A stretch of DNA of 64,000 bases, taken from positions 8,180,497-8,244,496 of the forward strand of contig NC_134542.1 of NCBI RefSeq assembly GCF_050624435.1, given 5' to 3'. The notes under the pieces are model-generated. The model was not told the DNA's origin. It searched no databases and worked only from the letters and a program-made list of their open reading frames with translations. Position 1 is the first letter of the stretch. Each line of letters begins with the position of its first letter. Below are positions 52,837 through 63,479 of this stretch, piece by piece. The position numbers and the translations under genes were made by a program. This stretch comes from Tenrec ecaudatus (Eukaryota > Chordata > Mammalia > Afrosoricida > Tenrecidae).

Positions 52837-53348
52837 TGTGGCTGTTACATAATCTCCTGTCAACTTACGAAGGGGTGGAGTTTAGCCTGTCAATCAGGTC
52901 ATAGCCAATGATACCTCTGTGTGGGCATGGTCTTCTCTTGAGGATTCTGGGAACTCCTGTATTCCTCCCTGGAGGTGGGACACACATTCTCTCTGCTTGA
53001 CATTATTGTTGACAAGCCACATGGCCTAATATCGGACTTATGGACTTGATCTGTACTGGGGAGCCACGTGGAGAGCCATGCCAGTGCTGAGGTGCTTCCA
53101 CAAGACTTTTCACCCACTTGTCCACAGATCACATCTTCTTTCATTCAGCATCACTGTATATGTTGTGGGAGTCTGAAGAGGAATTTATAGACTGGTATCG
53201 GACATATGAACTAATATCAGACTTACGGATTTGATCTAGACTGTACTGGGATATTTTCTCAATATACAATTACTCTTTTACGTAAAGCTATTTCTTATAC
53301 ACATATGAGTGTCTATGAATGTTTCTCTAGTCAACCCAGACTAACACA
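52837..53348 (+). mobile_element. Solo LTR, MaLR-like family, subfamily 1 (copy H)
   Basis: A 512-bp sense copy: TGTGGCTGTTACATAATCTC to CAACCCAGACTAACACA, with GTCATAGCCAATGATACCTC near 52897. Perfect 5-bp duplication CACTG at 52832-52836 and 53349-53353; the L1 text reads on across it. Confidence 0.78.
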
Positions 53349-53646
53349 CACTGTCCTTGCATTCCTAAAGCAAATCCCACTTAGTTATGATAGATGCTCT
53401 TTTAATATGCTCTTGGACTTGGTTCACTCATATTTTATTGAATATTTTTATATCTATATTGTCTTCTTTTTTGTGATGTCTTTGGTTAGTATTAGAGTTG
53501 TGTTTGTCTCATAGAAAGCATTAGGGAGTGTTCTTTCTTTTTTTATCTTTTGGGAAAGTTAAAAAATATTGCTACCAATTGTTCTCTAAATGTTTGTTAA
53601 ATTCCCTAGTGAAAAAAATATTTTCAGGACTCTTTTGTTGGTTATT

Positions 53647-54272
53647 TGGTTAGGCAGGGTTCTCTGGAGAAACAAGACCAGGACACATGATTTTATACAG
53701 CATGAAGGAATATAGCAGCTAATTAGTCAATACAGCAGTACAGAGGGCTCAGTTCAACTCACTTCTTGGAACAGTTAATATACTGGAAGTCCTTCAACTC
53801 ACATGGGCTGCTGGGTCCAAGGTCAAGGAAGCAGATACCAGAATCCTTCCTGGGGCAAGGCCAGCAGAGTCTACTCACAGGCAACAAACAGCAGGGTGGG
53901 TCACCAATAGTCAGTGCTCAGGAGCTTAGCGAAGCAGGCCTGCATGGGATGTTGAACACAAGCAATGCAAAGTGACAAGATCCACCAGCCTCAAGCTCAA
54001 GCGAGTACACATGAGCAGTGTGACAAAGCAGATCTCAAAGGAGCCTCAAGCTCTAGCAAAAGGATCCACAGGGTGGCCTGTCCTACAGGTAGTGCAGCTC
54101 ACAGGTTGAGGCAGAGAACTTAGTAGGTACAGCAGCAGCTCAATCACCGGAGAGCAAGAGAGAGGGACCAGGTCTTGCAGAGTCATTTAACTCTTGCCAT
54201 CCAATCAAATTACAATCTGATTAATATCACATGTTCCCATTGGTCAGGTTGGCACAATAAACCTAACTATCA
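53647..54272 (-). mobile_element. LTR, MaLR-like family, subfamily 2 relative (copy I), longer form
   Basis: About 625 bp between two L1 pieces: TGGTTAGGCAGGGTTCTCTG, GAGAAACAAGACCAGGACAC at the left and GGTTGGCACAATAAACCTAA, CTATCA at the right, the latter end shared with copies E and F. The interior is longer and differs, so it may be a separate subfamily. No clear duplication was readable. Confidence 0.6.
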
Positions 54273-54515
54273 TAGAGGGTTTTGATTATTGATTTGACAC
54301 CTTCACTTTTTACAGGTCTGCTGAGACATTTTATTTCTCCTTGAATCAGTTTGGGTAGGTTGTGTGCGTCTAAGATTTTGTTCATTTCATCTCTTTTATC
54401 CAGTTTGTTGTCATGCAGTTGTTCATAGTCCTATTTATTTCTGTTAGGTGGGCTGCAATGTCTCCTCTTTCATTTATTTTGGTTATGTACACTTTTCTCT
54501 TCGCTTCTTTGTCAT

Positions 54516-55655
54516 TGGCTTGTTGTTGTTTTCTTTTCTTTTGTTGCTTTTTTTGTTCTGTCTTGTTTTTGTGCATATTATTATCTATGCATGTCTAACT
54601 AGATAAGATAGGTGGGATAAACAATCTGGAAGAGAAAACAACAGGACCAATGGTTCCGAGGGGTGGGGGACATGGGAAAGGGTGAGGCAGGGGAAAGGAA
54701 GTGGGTTTTAATAAACCTAGGGACAAGGGAACAACAAATGATCTAAAATCGGTAGTGAGGAGGGTGTAGGAGGCCTGGTAGGCCTGGATCAAGGGCAATG
54801 TAACCAAGAGGAATTACTGAAACCCAAATGAAGGCTGAACATGATGGTGGGACAAGAGGAAAGCAAGAGGAAATAGAGGAAAGAACTAGAAGGCAAAGGG
54901 GTTTTATAGAGGTTTAAACACAGCACATACATGTGTAAATATATTTATGTATGACGATGGGGAAATAGATCTATGTACATATATTTATAGGTATAGTATT
55001 AAGGTATCAGATGTACATTAGTTCTCTACTCAAGTACTCCCTCAACTCAAGAACATTTTGTTTTATTAACCTGGCATTCCATGATGCTCACCTTTCCATC
55101 ATGATCGCTAAAGACAAAGCAGTTACATGAGCAAATGTGGTGAAGAAAGCTGATGGTGCCTGACTATCAAAAGATATAGTGTCTGGGGTCTTAAAGGTTT
55201 GAGATAAACAAGCAGCCATTTCGCTGAGAAGCAACAAAGCACAAAACTGGAAGCACAGGGAATCCAGGACAGATAACTCCCTCAGGACCAATAATAAGAG
55301 TAGATATCAGGAGGGGAAGGGCAAGGTGGGGGGAGAAAAGGGAAAATGATCACAATGACCTACCTATAATCCCCTTCCTGGCAGATCGACAACAGAAAAG
55401 TGGGTGAAGGGAGCCATCAGTCAGTGTAAGACATGACAAAATAATAATAATTTCTAAGTTATCAAGGGTTCATGAAGGAGGAAGGGTGGGGGAGAGAGGG
55501 CAAAAATGAGGAGTTGATACCAAGGGCTCAAGTAGAAAGAAAATATTCTGAAAATGATGATGGCAACAAATGTACAAATGTGCTTGACACAATGGATGTA
55601 TGCATGGATTGTGATAAGAGGTGTATAAGCCCCAGAAAAAATGATTAAAAAAATA
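54516..55655 (+). mobile_element. LINE-like 3' tail (family T), 1.1-kb copy
   Basis: Second-longest copy, starting at the T-rich TTGTTGTTTTCTTTTCTTTT motif, then CTAACTAGATAAGATAGGTG, CCTGAAACCCAAATGAAGG-like words, AATATATTTATGTATGACG, GTGAAGAAAGCTGATGGTGC, the purine-rich tract near 55310, AATAATAATTTCTAAG and the CCCCAGAAAAAATGATT end. Internal deletions relative to the 26.6-kb copy are evident around 55210-55260. Confidence 0.75.
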
Positions 55656-55890
55656 AAATATTTTCATTACCCCCAAAAGAAACTCCATACCCATTAGCAG
55701 TCATTTCCCATTCTTGCCTCCCCTAGACCTAGGAAACCTGGAACACTTCCTCTCTCTTAGATGAGCCTCTTCTGAATACGTAAATGGAATTGTATAGTAG
55801 CCGTGTTTTGCATCTGAGTTAGTTCACTTAGGATGCTTTTCAGATTCATGGTGTGGTAGGGAGTTTTTTTAAATAAAAAATTTGGAGTTA
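55656..55890 (-). mobile_element. L1 3' UTR fragment, antisense
   Basis: CCCATTAGCAGTCATTTCCC, ATTCTTGCCTCCCCTAGACC, GAATACGTAAATGGAATTGT, TTAGTTCACTTAGGATGC and TTTTCAGATTCATGGTGTGG are the familiar inverted L1 3' UTR sequence. Confidence 0.7.
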
Positions 55891-56204
55891 TACCTACAAT
55901 TCCCTGCTATACTTTTGATAAAGATTTTTTCCTTTTGAAGATACGTGTGCAAAGAAAGCACTCAACTGCTGCTTAGTGGTGTGAGCACACAACCGGCGGG
56001 TTGTGTAATTTTGAGCAGAAGAGATTTACTATGGAAGGAGGGGGAAGTGAAACCTTTAAAGTCACAACGTCATCTTGGAGTCAGAAGAAGAACAGGCACC
56101 TCAGTGAGGATGAGGAGCCTACGGAGAGAACAGGGTGTGTCGGATTCACTTGGCTAACCACTGAGATCTGGAGATCCAATCTGTCTCCCACTGGTTCCCT
56201 CTAC

Positions 56205-56330
56205 TTAGCTGTCAGTTTGCTGTATTGTGGTGGCTTGTGTATTGTTGTGATGCTGGAAGCAGTGTCGTTGCTACTTCAACCACCAGTAGGGTCACCCAAG
56301 GTGAACAGGCGCGCTCTCTCTTTGGTTCCC
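56205..56330 (+). mobile_element. RTE-type LINE 5' leader fragment
   Basis: CTGTCAGTTTGCTGTATTGT, GGTGGCTTGTGTATTGTTGT, GATGCTGGAAGCAGTGTCG and AGGGTCACCCAAGGTGAACA parallel 45715-45805 and 25855-25975. Confidence 0.65.
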
Positions 56331-56440
56331 TGAGGTGAGCACCTTTCCTATTCACTTGGATTCTTTCTGGAAGAAATTGCTCAAAATTGGCAACATCCAG
56401 GAGTCTGTCTTCTGTAGGGTGGGTGAACTTCAGAACCACC

Positions 56441-56550
56441 TTCTTCTTCTTCTTCTTCTTCTTCTCCTCCTCCTCCTCCTCCTCCTCCTCCTCCTCCTCC
56501 TCCTCCTCCTCCTCCTCTCCTCCTTTTCCTCCTCCTCTTCCTTCCTTCTC
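56441..56550. repeat. (TTC)n(TCC)n pyrimidine microsatellite
   Basis: Six or more TTC units followed by about 18 TCC units with a degenerate edge. On the minus strand it reads as a spurious poly-Glu/Lys frame (56212-56682). Confidence 0.95.
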
Positions 56551-56690
56551 TCTTGTTTGCCTCCCTTCACCACAGGCTTTTTTTACAGGTTCCTTGGTGG
56601 CAGCAGAGACCAAAACAGAGCTCAGCAAACTACTCAGATGCAGAGTCTGCAGAGAGCCTCCCACTAGCTCTCTAGATGCCACGACTGCTC

Positions 56691-56748
56691 TGCCCTTAGA
56701 GTGGCAGTGGAAGGGGCCCTGCCCTTAGAGTGGCAGTGGAAGGGGCCC
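56691..56748. repeat. Perfect 29-bp tandem duplication
   Basis: Two identical units, 56691-56719 and 56720-56748, each beginning TGCCCTTAGAGTGGCAGTGG. The identity suggests a recent duplication or an assembly artefact. Confidence 0.9.
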
Positions 56749-59104
56749 ATCTATAGCTGCCTGTCCCATCACACTCACCTAGGTGGGGACTGTGTGCGGT
56801 GGACGAGGGACACAATATCTGAGACAGAAACAATGCCTACGAAGAGAGGATTGGCAGGGAGACTCCAGGCAAGCAGTAGAGATGGTAGAGGTAAGCTATA
56901 GAGAAACAGGGAGAGAAGAAGAGGAAGTTGGTGATATGGTAGAGAGGGGATAACATGGAAACTCAGCCAAAGGATAGTGATGGAAATTATATGGTGAGAA
57001 AAAACCATGAAGGGTGAAGTAAATATCAAGGACAGAGAAAGTGTAGGAGAGACACCAAAGGCTCCTGAAGAGAAGTGTTGAGTGTAGAATGAGTAAGAAA
57101 GTGGCCGAGAAAGAGGTCAGTGTGACAGGGAGAGAGGAGCCACACTTGATGTTGATAATTAGGATTCGAGAGAAGGGCCAGGAGCCCTTAGACAGAAGCT
57201 TCAGTTACAGGTATGAACTCAATTCTCAGCCCCCAAATAACCAGGCCTAGGAGAAACAGTAACACCAGGGAGGTGCACACACCGTAGACCAAAAGGGCAG
57301 TGCCATTTACCGGAGGACCAAGTTCAGAAGGGTTTGGGAAGAAGGCAGAATGGCGAGAGGAGATGCAGGGAAGAAGCAGAGTAAGTGAGGATACGTGCAG
57401 GGGGTCGCAGTAAATGAGATGAAAGAAAATGGGTATGAATTGCTCAACATAAAGTTGATGAATAGCTCTGTAAATCTTCACTGAATGCACAATAATAATG
57501 TAAAACAAGAGACAGAATTCAAGGAAAGAGAAAAGCACGTGGGAAACAATGACAGAAAGAAAGAGTGAGGCAGTAGGCAAGAAAGTGAGGTTCAGCACTA
57601 AAGGTATCCTTCAAAGTGAGAGTGGGGAGAGAGGGAGCGAGGGGTGAGCTGGGGAAAACATGGGCCATTCTTCATACACCTTTACGTGGTGTCAGGGCAA
57701 AGCTATTGAGTGTTGGTGATCAGACGGGTCCTGTGTTGTACATCTCGTCACCCAGAAATTAAACAAGATCAGCACACAAGGGCAGCCCTTGACCATCCAT
57801 CTGGTGGAAGAGATAAAGCTAACCAAGGGCTCTATAATGGAGTGACACCAGTGTGTACACTACTGGAGCCATGAGAGGCTGGGTTGTGTGGGCTGTCTTC
57901 CCAGAGCCCAGGGAACACAGGAGGAATGCAGAAAGAGGCAGATGGGAGGCACTGGTGCTCTGTGTAGGAGCTTCCACTTGACAGCCAAGGAAGGGTAGGA
58001 AATGGAAAGGTTGGGAGACACAGATGAGGAGAATGAATGGCTAAGAGGAAGCATATGGAGAAGACAACCCGTGGCTGTCAAGGTGACTTTGACTCTTGGA
58101 AACCCTATATTCCTCAGAGTAGAACTGCCTTATAGGGTCTCCAATGTCTGTCCCCATCCCCGTGCCCCCTTGAGAATCAGATTGCTAGACTCTTCTTCCA
58201 AGGCCCCTCCAGGTGGAAATGAACCTCCCCTCTCTTGGTTAGCTGCCAAGTGTGTCAAGCATTTCTACCCCTCAGGGATTCCATAGAGCAAATTAGCCAG
58301 AGGAGAAGAAAGAGAGACAGGGCTGAGGAGACTAATGGCGTGTCGGGTCAAAAGGACTGGGGAGAGAAACAAACAGAGATTGAGATAATGACGACTCAAG
58401 AGCTGCAAGAGACAAAAACGGGAAGAAGTGGGTAAAGAGAGGGAGAAGGATAAGACGAGAGAGGCAACACAATGCAAAGCAAGACAGCAAAGCTGCCCAC
58501 GGTGGTCATCTGTCCTTGGCTTCAGTGGCCATTGGCCTGCAGACCATCGGGAATCTATGGGCAGGCAGGGCTGAGTGGAAGCAGGGCAGTGCCCGGGTGC
58601 CCTCTTAGTGTTTCCTGCTGTGCGGGTTCCTTGATCCCACACTGAGACCGTTGGGGACTTTTGTTCCTTTGTGGAGCGATTAGCAGTGAGCATTTTGCAG
58701 AATCCAGTGAGGAGAAAGAGCTCCCTTCATACCCCCCGCTGAGCAGTAGGAAGTGGGCCTGCGGAAGGGGACAAGGCCTGGCGTCCCTGGATCCCAGGAC
58801 GGAAGGGCTGAGTCCAGAGCTGATGTTTCTGGATGTGTCTTGCCCTAAACACCTCCATAGGCAAGGTTCTTTTAACCCTCGGACCCATTCTTGGTGTTCA
58901 CCTCAGTTGGCACTTCAGAAAACCAAGGGAACTACAGCCCTGTCCATTGAAAACATGTGTGATCATGCATTACTATTAGTCGAAACATGTAAGTATATTT
59001 TTGTTTTATTTTATTTCATATGATTATGCCTACAAATACTCTGTCTTGAATTTATGATTTGATTTCTACCCCAACCAACTTCCATGACCTACACACACAC
59101 ATTG
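56749..59104. other. Unassigned, purine-rich + strand; SINE scrap inside
   Basis: From ~56800 to 58480 the + strand is markedly rich in A and G (repeated GAGAGA, GGAAG and AGAAGA words without a fixed period). A degenerate antisense AfroSINE scrap (GTCAAGGTGACTTTGACTCT, CAGAGTAGAACTGCC) lies at ~58065-58270. Frames in the pyrimidine strand (57188-57598 -) look hydrophobic only because Leu/Phe/Ser codons are pyrimidine-rich. Nothing else named. Confidence 0.45.
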
Positions 59105-60007
59105 AATAGTTTTTAAAATACTTTTATTGACATAATTTGCATATCTTACACTCCAGTAGTTCAGGCCTATTAAAAAGAGTTGTACACAGACGATATGGGT
59201 GCTACAGCAAAGTGTAGTGAAGAAATTAGATGGTGCCCAGCTATCAGATCAAATAGCATCTGCAGTCATAAAGGCTTGTTTCCAAACAAGCAGCCATCTA
59301 AGTGAGATGTCAACTAGTCCACATGGAAGAAGCACACCAACATCAGTGACTGAAGGATTGTAAATCATATCATCTGAAGCAGAAGGTGGGAATAGTATCA
59401 AAGCCTAAATTGTGAGACTCTGGTTTGCAGGAGACTATGGATGACAGTGGGAGCCCAAGATATCATTTGGGGGAACTACATAGGAAATAAGCCTCCAGTG
59501 ATCTCCCTCTCTCCATAATAGAGGGATGGGAAGAAAGTGGTTACTAAACAGAATGCACTGGAGAGATGAGTATAGAGAATCAAAATGATAACCTGACGAG
59601 TGGTTAACACCTTGTCAGTTAACACCCCCTCTGATGCTTGTCGGACCTGATCTGGTTTCCCACATTTCCTGTACGTTTGTTTGCTTGTTTGTCTATTGGG
59701 GTTTGTCTCAGATGTGTTGTGTCACTTGGGATCACCCTCTAGAATTTTTGTGATATGTTCTTCTATTTTTCAGTGTATGAAACCCAGGATTGGTGAACCT
59801 ACAGTGACAGCAAGTAGAATAAAGGTTTCTGGGGGGGTCCTTGGGGGTGCGGTGAGTCAAAGGGAGCTTATATTACAGAGTGCTAGGAGGAAAAAATGTT
59901 TTGAAACTGATAGTGGCAGCAATTGGACAATACTGCCTGATGTGATTGAACTATGGAAAATTATGATAGCTGTATCAGCTCCCAATAAAATGATTTTGAA
60001 AAATAAA
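59105..60007 (+). mobile_element. LINE-like 3' tail, older relative of family T
   Basis: From ~59190, GTGAAGAAATTAGATGGTGC, GGTGCCCAGCTATCAGATCA, TAGCATCTGCAGTCATAAAG, AACAAGCAGCCATCTAAGTG, then near the end GTTTTGAAACTGATAGTGGC, AACTATGGAAAATTATGATA, CCCAATAAAATGATTTTG parallel the 27.7-29.1 kb copy but with much more divergence. The first ~85 bp (TTTTATTGACATAATTTGCA) are an antisense L1-like 3' UTR piece. Confidence 0.6.
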
Positions 60008-60235
60008 GTTGTACAATCACTTCAATCAGTTCTAGAGCATTTTATTCCTTCATGTACGCACTGAATTAACGCCCCATTTCCCTACAACCTCCCTCCCACA
60101 TCCCCAATAAGCCCTTAATCCAGCTACTGCCTCTATAGATTTACCAGTCCTGGATTTCATAATTGGTATATGCATAATATTATCATTGAAAATTTGAATA
60201 GCTCTTTAAAAAAAACCTGGTCTTGCTATTTGGTT
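60008..60235 (-). mobile_element. L1 3' UTR-like fragment, antisense
   Basis: TCAATCAGTTCTAGAGCATT, TTATTCCTTCATGTACGC, CCTACAACCTCCCTCCCAC and CCTCTATAGATTTACCAGTC follow the inverted order of an old L1 3' UTR. Confidence 0.55.
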
Positions 60236-60278
60236 ACTGAGGTGGGAAGAGGTTTTATATCAATTCTAGCCCCCATGA

Positions 60279-60332
60279 AACCCCAAACCAAACTCATTGC
60301 TGTGGAGTCGATTCTGGCTCATAGCGATCCTT
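60279..60332 (-). mobile_element. AfroSINE 3' end
   Basis: CCCCAAACCAAACTCATTGC, TGTGGAGTCGATTCTGGCTC, ATAGCGATCC. Only the last ~55 bp of a SINE. Confidence 0.7.
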
Positions 60333-60335
60333 CAT

Positions 60336-60800
60336 TTGCATGGATATAATTGTTTGCTTTGGATCTTTTGAGACCTGCTACCTGATCCCGTTGACACCTC
60401 GTGATTACACAGGCTAGTGTACTTCTTCTGTGTGGGTTTTGTTGCTGATGCTTTATCTTCTAGTAGCCAGGCACCATCAGCTTTCTTTACCACATTTGCA
60501 CCCATTTGGTCTTCAGCGATCATTTAGGGAAGAATAGTATCATAGATTGCCACATTGTTAGAACAAACCGTTCTTGTACTGAGATAGTATTTAAGTAGAG
60601 GCCCAAAGACCATCTGCTATCTTAAATACTTAACATATAAATATATGTACATAGACCTATATCCCTATCATTATATATTAATATATTTACATATATACAT
60701 GCCTATATTTATACCTCTATAAATAGTTTTTGCCTCCTAATTCTTTCTTTTATTTCCTTTTACTTTCCTCCTGTCCCACTATCATGTTCGCATCTAACAA
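60336..60800 (-). mobile_element. LINE-like tail (family T), antisense middle part
   Basis: Reverse complement of the 27.5-27.9 kb segment: GGCACCATCAGCTTTCTTTA near 60467, CCACATTTGCACCCATTTGG, GTACATAGACCTATATCCC near 60647, TATATTTACATATATACATG near 60683 and CCTCCTAATTCTTTCTTTTA near 60732. The 3' terminus is absent. Confidence 0.65.
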
Positions 60801-61174
60801 TCTTAATTAAAAAAATTTGCATTATGCATCATTGTAAACTCCGTGTTTTAGAAAATGTCATCTGTGGTTGACTCTACACTTTCATATCCTGGTGTTCTAA
60901 TGAACTGATCCTAGCAACATTAAAGTATTTCTTTATCTGTTGTCATGCCTCTTGATATTAAAAGTTTAACTCCTGGGTGCTTTTCACATGTTTGTAGCCT
61001 GTCTTGCACCTTCGTCCCACTTCCCCCCTTTCCTCCACTTGTTCCTATGTGTTTACTGTGCCTCTGACTCTGTTCCTCTCATAAAGTCTCAGAAACCATA
61101 AGCTGAAGGTGGCAGAAGCATCAGCGGCCATGGTCTCGAAATAGCTTTGTAGAGCAAAGAGCTAACCACTAGGA
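60801..61174. other. Unassigned sequence
   Basis: AT-rich, nothing recognised. Confidence 0.3.
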
Positions 61175-62290
61175 ACCACCCTGGACTGACTCAATGAAAG
61201 AGTCTTCAAAGTAGTCACAAAAAACGGAATGAAGAGAAATAAATAAAAAAATGTAAACTTTCTCAACATAAACTCCATCAAGTTCAAGGTAAGGTCGTAA
61301 GGAAGGATACCAACCATTTAGCCCATTCTTAAAGAACCGAGGGTCCTGGGAATTTAACCCGATCAATGCAGCTTTATATATTAACTAAAGAAAAATCACT
61401 AAGGACGGTTGAAGATTTGGAAACAAAAAGATGGCAGAAGAAACCCAATCAGGAGGACTGGATGGTGAGTGCCTAATGATTTTTCAACTTTAAAAATTGC
61501 CTTTGCTTAATGGGAGGAAGGAGCAGGAATGTCATGATGGAGAAAGACTCTCTGGTACAACTTTCGGGGGCATTTTTTTCTGTTAAAGCTTTGGCCAACT
61601 TTCTCAAAACACTCTCACAATAAGCAGAAGCTGTCATTCTCTGGGGAGAAGACAGGGCTTTCTGCTCTCATGATAAGTTACATTCTTGGAAACTCACAGG
61701 AGCAGTTTTACCCTGTCCTCTCGGGCTCCTGAGAGCTAGCATTGTTGCGATCGATGGCAGAGAGTTTGGTGTTTTAGTTACATCTTTCTGCCTCTCCAGA
61801 AAGCCCATAAACAAGATGCCTCGGGCATCCCCCAAACGGCTGCTGTGACCTTTGTTCCCTATCAGTTCACTTTTGCTTTAACTGGACCACCTCCACCTCT
61901 TGGTAACCACTGCTTCACCTTTAGGGTCATCCTGATAATTCCACATTTCACACCCTGTTACAAGTCTTTGAAAAAATGCCTCAGGATCTTGATTCTGCTT
62001 ATTTAAAATTTTTATGGTAGGTTTCACTCTTGTCTGCAGCTGATCTGACCCCCATGGAGCAGGAAATTTGTTGCACTTTAATTTTTCAGTCAGGATTGAG
62101 ATGTTCATGGTATTGGCTACTGCTTCTGCTGTAAGTAATCTGCCCTCTTTAATTAGGGCATGAACATGGTTAATTGTTCCCTCAAAAATTTATATGGATG
62201 ATCTACAACTTATAGCTTCATCTTCAACATCATCTCATCCTTATTTAAAACAAGTTATCCATCCATAAACCAACAATCCAATGGGGGGTG
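61175..62290 (-). mobile_element. mariner (Tc1/mariner) DNA transposon with decayed transposase
   Basis: A cut-and-paste transposon on the minus strand. Transposase remnants in order: ...EKLKCNKFP..SDQLQTRVKPTIKILNKQNQDPEAFF (about 61950-62090), LVTGCEMWNYQDDPKGE (about 61910-61965), a degenerate HHDIPAPSS (family motif HHDNAPAH) near 61530, an FFCHLFVS-type remnant of the YSPDLAPSDFFLFP motif near 61430, and the C-terminus NSQDPRFFKNGLNGWYPSLRPYLELDGVYVEK (61250-61350). In TGCEMW the first catalytic Asp of the DDD triad (TGDETW) is Cys, and other parts are out of frame, so it is dead. The 3' terminal inverted repeat is plausible near 61175-61215. A SINE interrupts it. Confidence 0.82.
61640..61785 (+). 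mobile_element. AfroSINE 3' two thirds inside mariner
   Basis: CTCTGGGGAGAAGACAGGGC, CTGCTCTCATGATAAGTTAC, CATTCTTGGAAACTCACAGG, TTTTACCCTGTCCTCTCGGG and GATCGATGGCAGAGAGTTTG. The tRNA-like part is missing. Confidence 0.8.
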
Positions 62291-62905
62291 TTTTCCCTAT
62301 AAAGCATACATTATTTCACCATTCTCCCACCCAAGCTTCATTATGATTTTGATGCCTGTTCCGTTTAGCAGAATTCATGTTGGCATTTTTCAAACGGATG
62401 CCTCACCCTTCTTGGCGCCTCAAACAGGATCCTGTTCATACGTGCTCTATCAGGTTAGATGTACTGAATTTTGGTGCACAACAACCCCAAAACATATCAA
62501 TCCAGGGCGGATGATACCTTCAGGACCAGGGGTGTGAGGGGCGATACTGGGAGGGTAGAGGGTGAGTGGGTTGGAAAGATGGAATCAATTACAAGGATCT
62601 ACATGTGACCTCCTCCCTGGGGGACGGACAACAGAAAAGGGGGTGAAGGGAGACATGGGACAGGGCAAGATATGACAAAATAATAATTTATAAATTATCA
62701 AGGGCTCATGAGGGAGGGGGGAGCGGGGAGGGAGGGGAATAAAGAGGATCTGATGCAAAGGGCTTAAGTGGAGAGCAAATGCTTTGAAAATGATGAGGGC
62801 AAAGAATGTACAGATGTGCTTTATACAATTGATGTATGTATGGATTATGATAAGAGTTGTATGAGTCCCTACTAAAATGTTTTAAAAAAAATAACAAAAA
62901 AACCA
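62291..62905 (+). mobile_element. LINE-like 3' tail (family T)
   Basis: Clear from ~62500: ACCTTCAGGACCAGGGGTG, GGAATCAATTACAAGGATCT, CTGGGGGACGGACAACAGAA, AATAATTTATAAATTATCAA, GGGCTCATGAGGGAGGGG, ATGCTTTGAAAATGATGAG, ending CTACTAAAATGTTTT plus A's. The part before 62500 is less certain. Confidence 0.75.
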
Positions 62906-63479
62906 AGGAAATCCATGTATTGTTTTTCCATAATCCACGCTTTCCATGAATGTTTTGAAGACCCATTGTACGATAAAAAGATAAATATTAAATGTATTTG
63001 AAGCAATACACATTTAGGGTCTTACAGTACTGATTCCGTTTGGTGTGCTAATGGCATAAAAATGTATTGGAAAAGGATGCAGTAACAAAAACCTAAACTA
63101 CAGGGCCTCTGGTTGATGGTTAGGCAACCGAAAGCGAGGAAATGAATATCAGCAACGGGAGCCTATGGTAAACAGCAACGAGTCACAAGTCTTCCTGCCC
63201 AGAGTCTTCAGGAAAGAGGTTAAATAATGGAATATTACTTGTATTTCTGTTGATACTCGTTCTATGAATGAGAAAGTGGAAAAACTATATAGCCACTCGA
63301 CACTTCCTGGTGCATTGAATAAAAGGTCAACCAACATGACAAACTTCATGTGCAAACAGCAGTAGCTTTTCATGCTGGGCAGTATTCAGTAATAAAACAC
63401 AGTGGTGAAGTGAACACTTTCCCAATAGCAGTAAAAACTATAAAATATCTGGAAAGAAAAGAATTGGCAATATAATTCT
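62906..63479. other. Unassigned AT-rich sequence
   Basis: No recognised gene or repeat. Short frames only. Confidence 0.35.

Larger units (their letters stand above)
50365..54515 (-). mobile_element. L1, antisense ORF2 region, heavily interrupted
   Basis: Pieces of one old L1 lie at about 50365-50760, 50985-51191, 51964-52143, 52346-52836, 53349-53646 and 54273-54515. They keep L1 ORF2 order: TTTGCTTTTTGTTGTTTG near 50405, ATTGGGATTAATTTGAATCT near 51098 (the inverted '..AGATTCAATGC..' stretch), GAACAGAAGTGGTGAGAGTA near 52558, CCTTGCATTCCTAAAGCAAA near 53357 and TTTGTTCATTTCATCTCTTT near 54377. Frames are destroyed. It hosts a PPIA pseudogene, an RTE end, a SINE, two LTRs and, at its right edge, a LINE tail. 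Confidence 0.8.

Noticed and set aside
56212-56682. Minus-strand frame with poly-Glu and poly-Lys tracts
   Set aside because: Created by the TTC/TCC microsatellite; not an acidic protein gene.
57188-57598. Minus-strand frame with apparent membrane segments
   Set aside because: The pyrimidine-rich strand favours Leu, Phe, Ser and Pro codons, which mimics hydrophobic helices; no family recognised.
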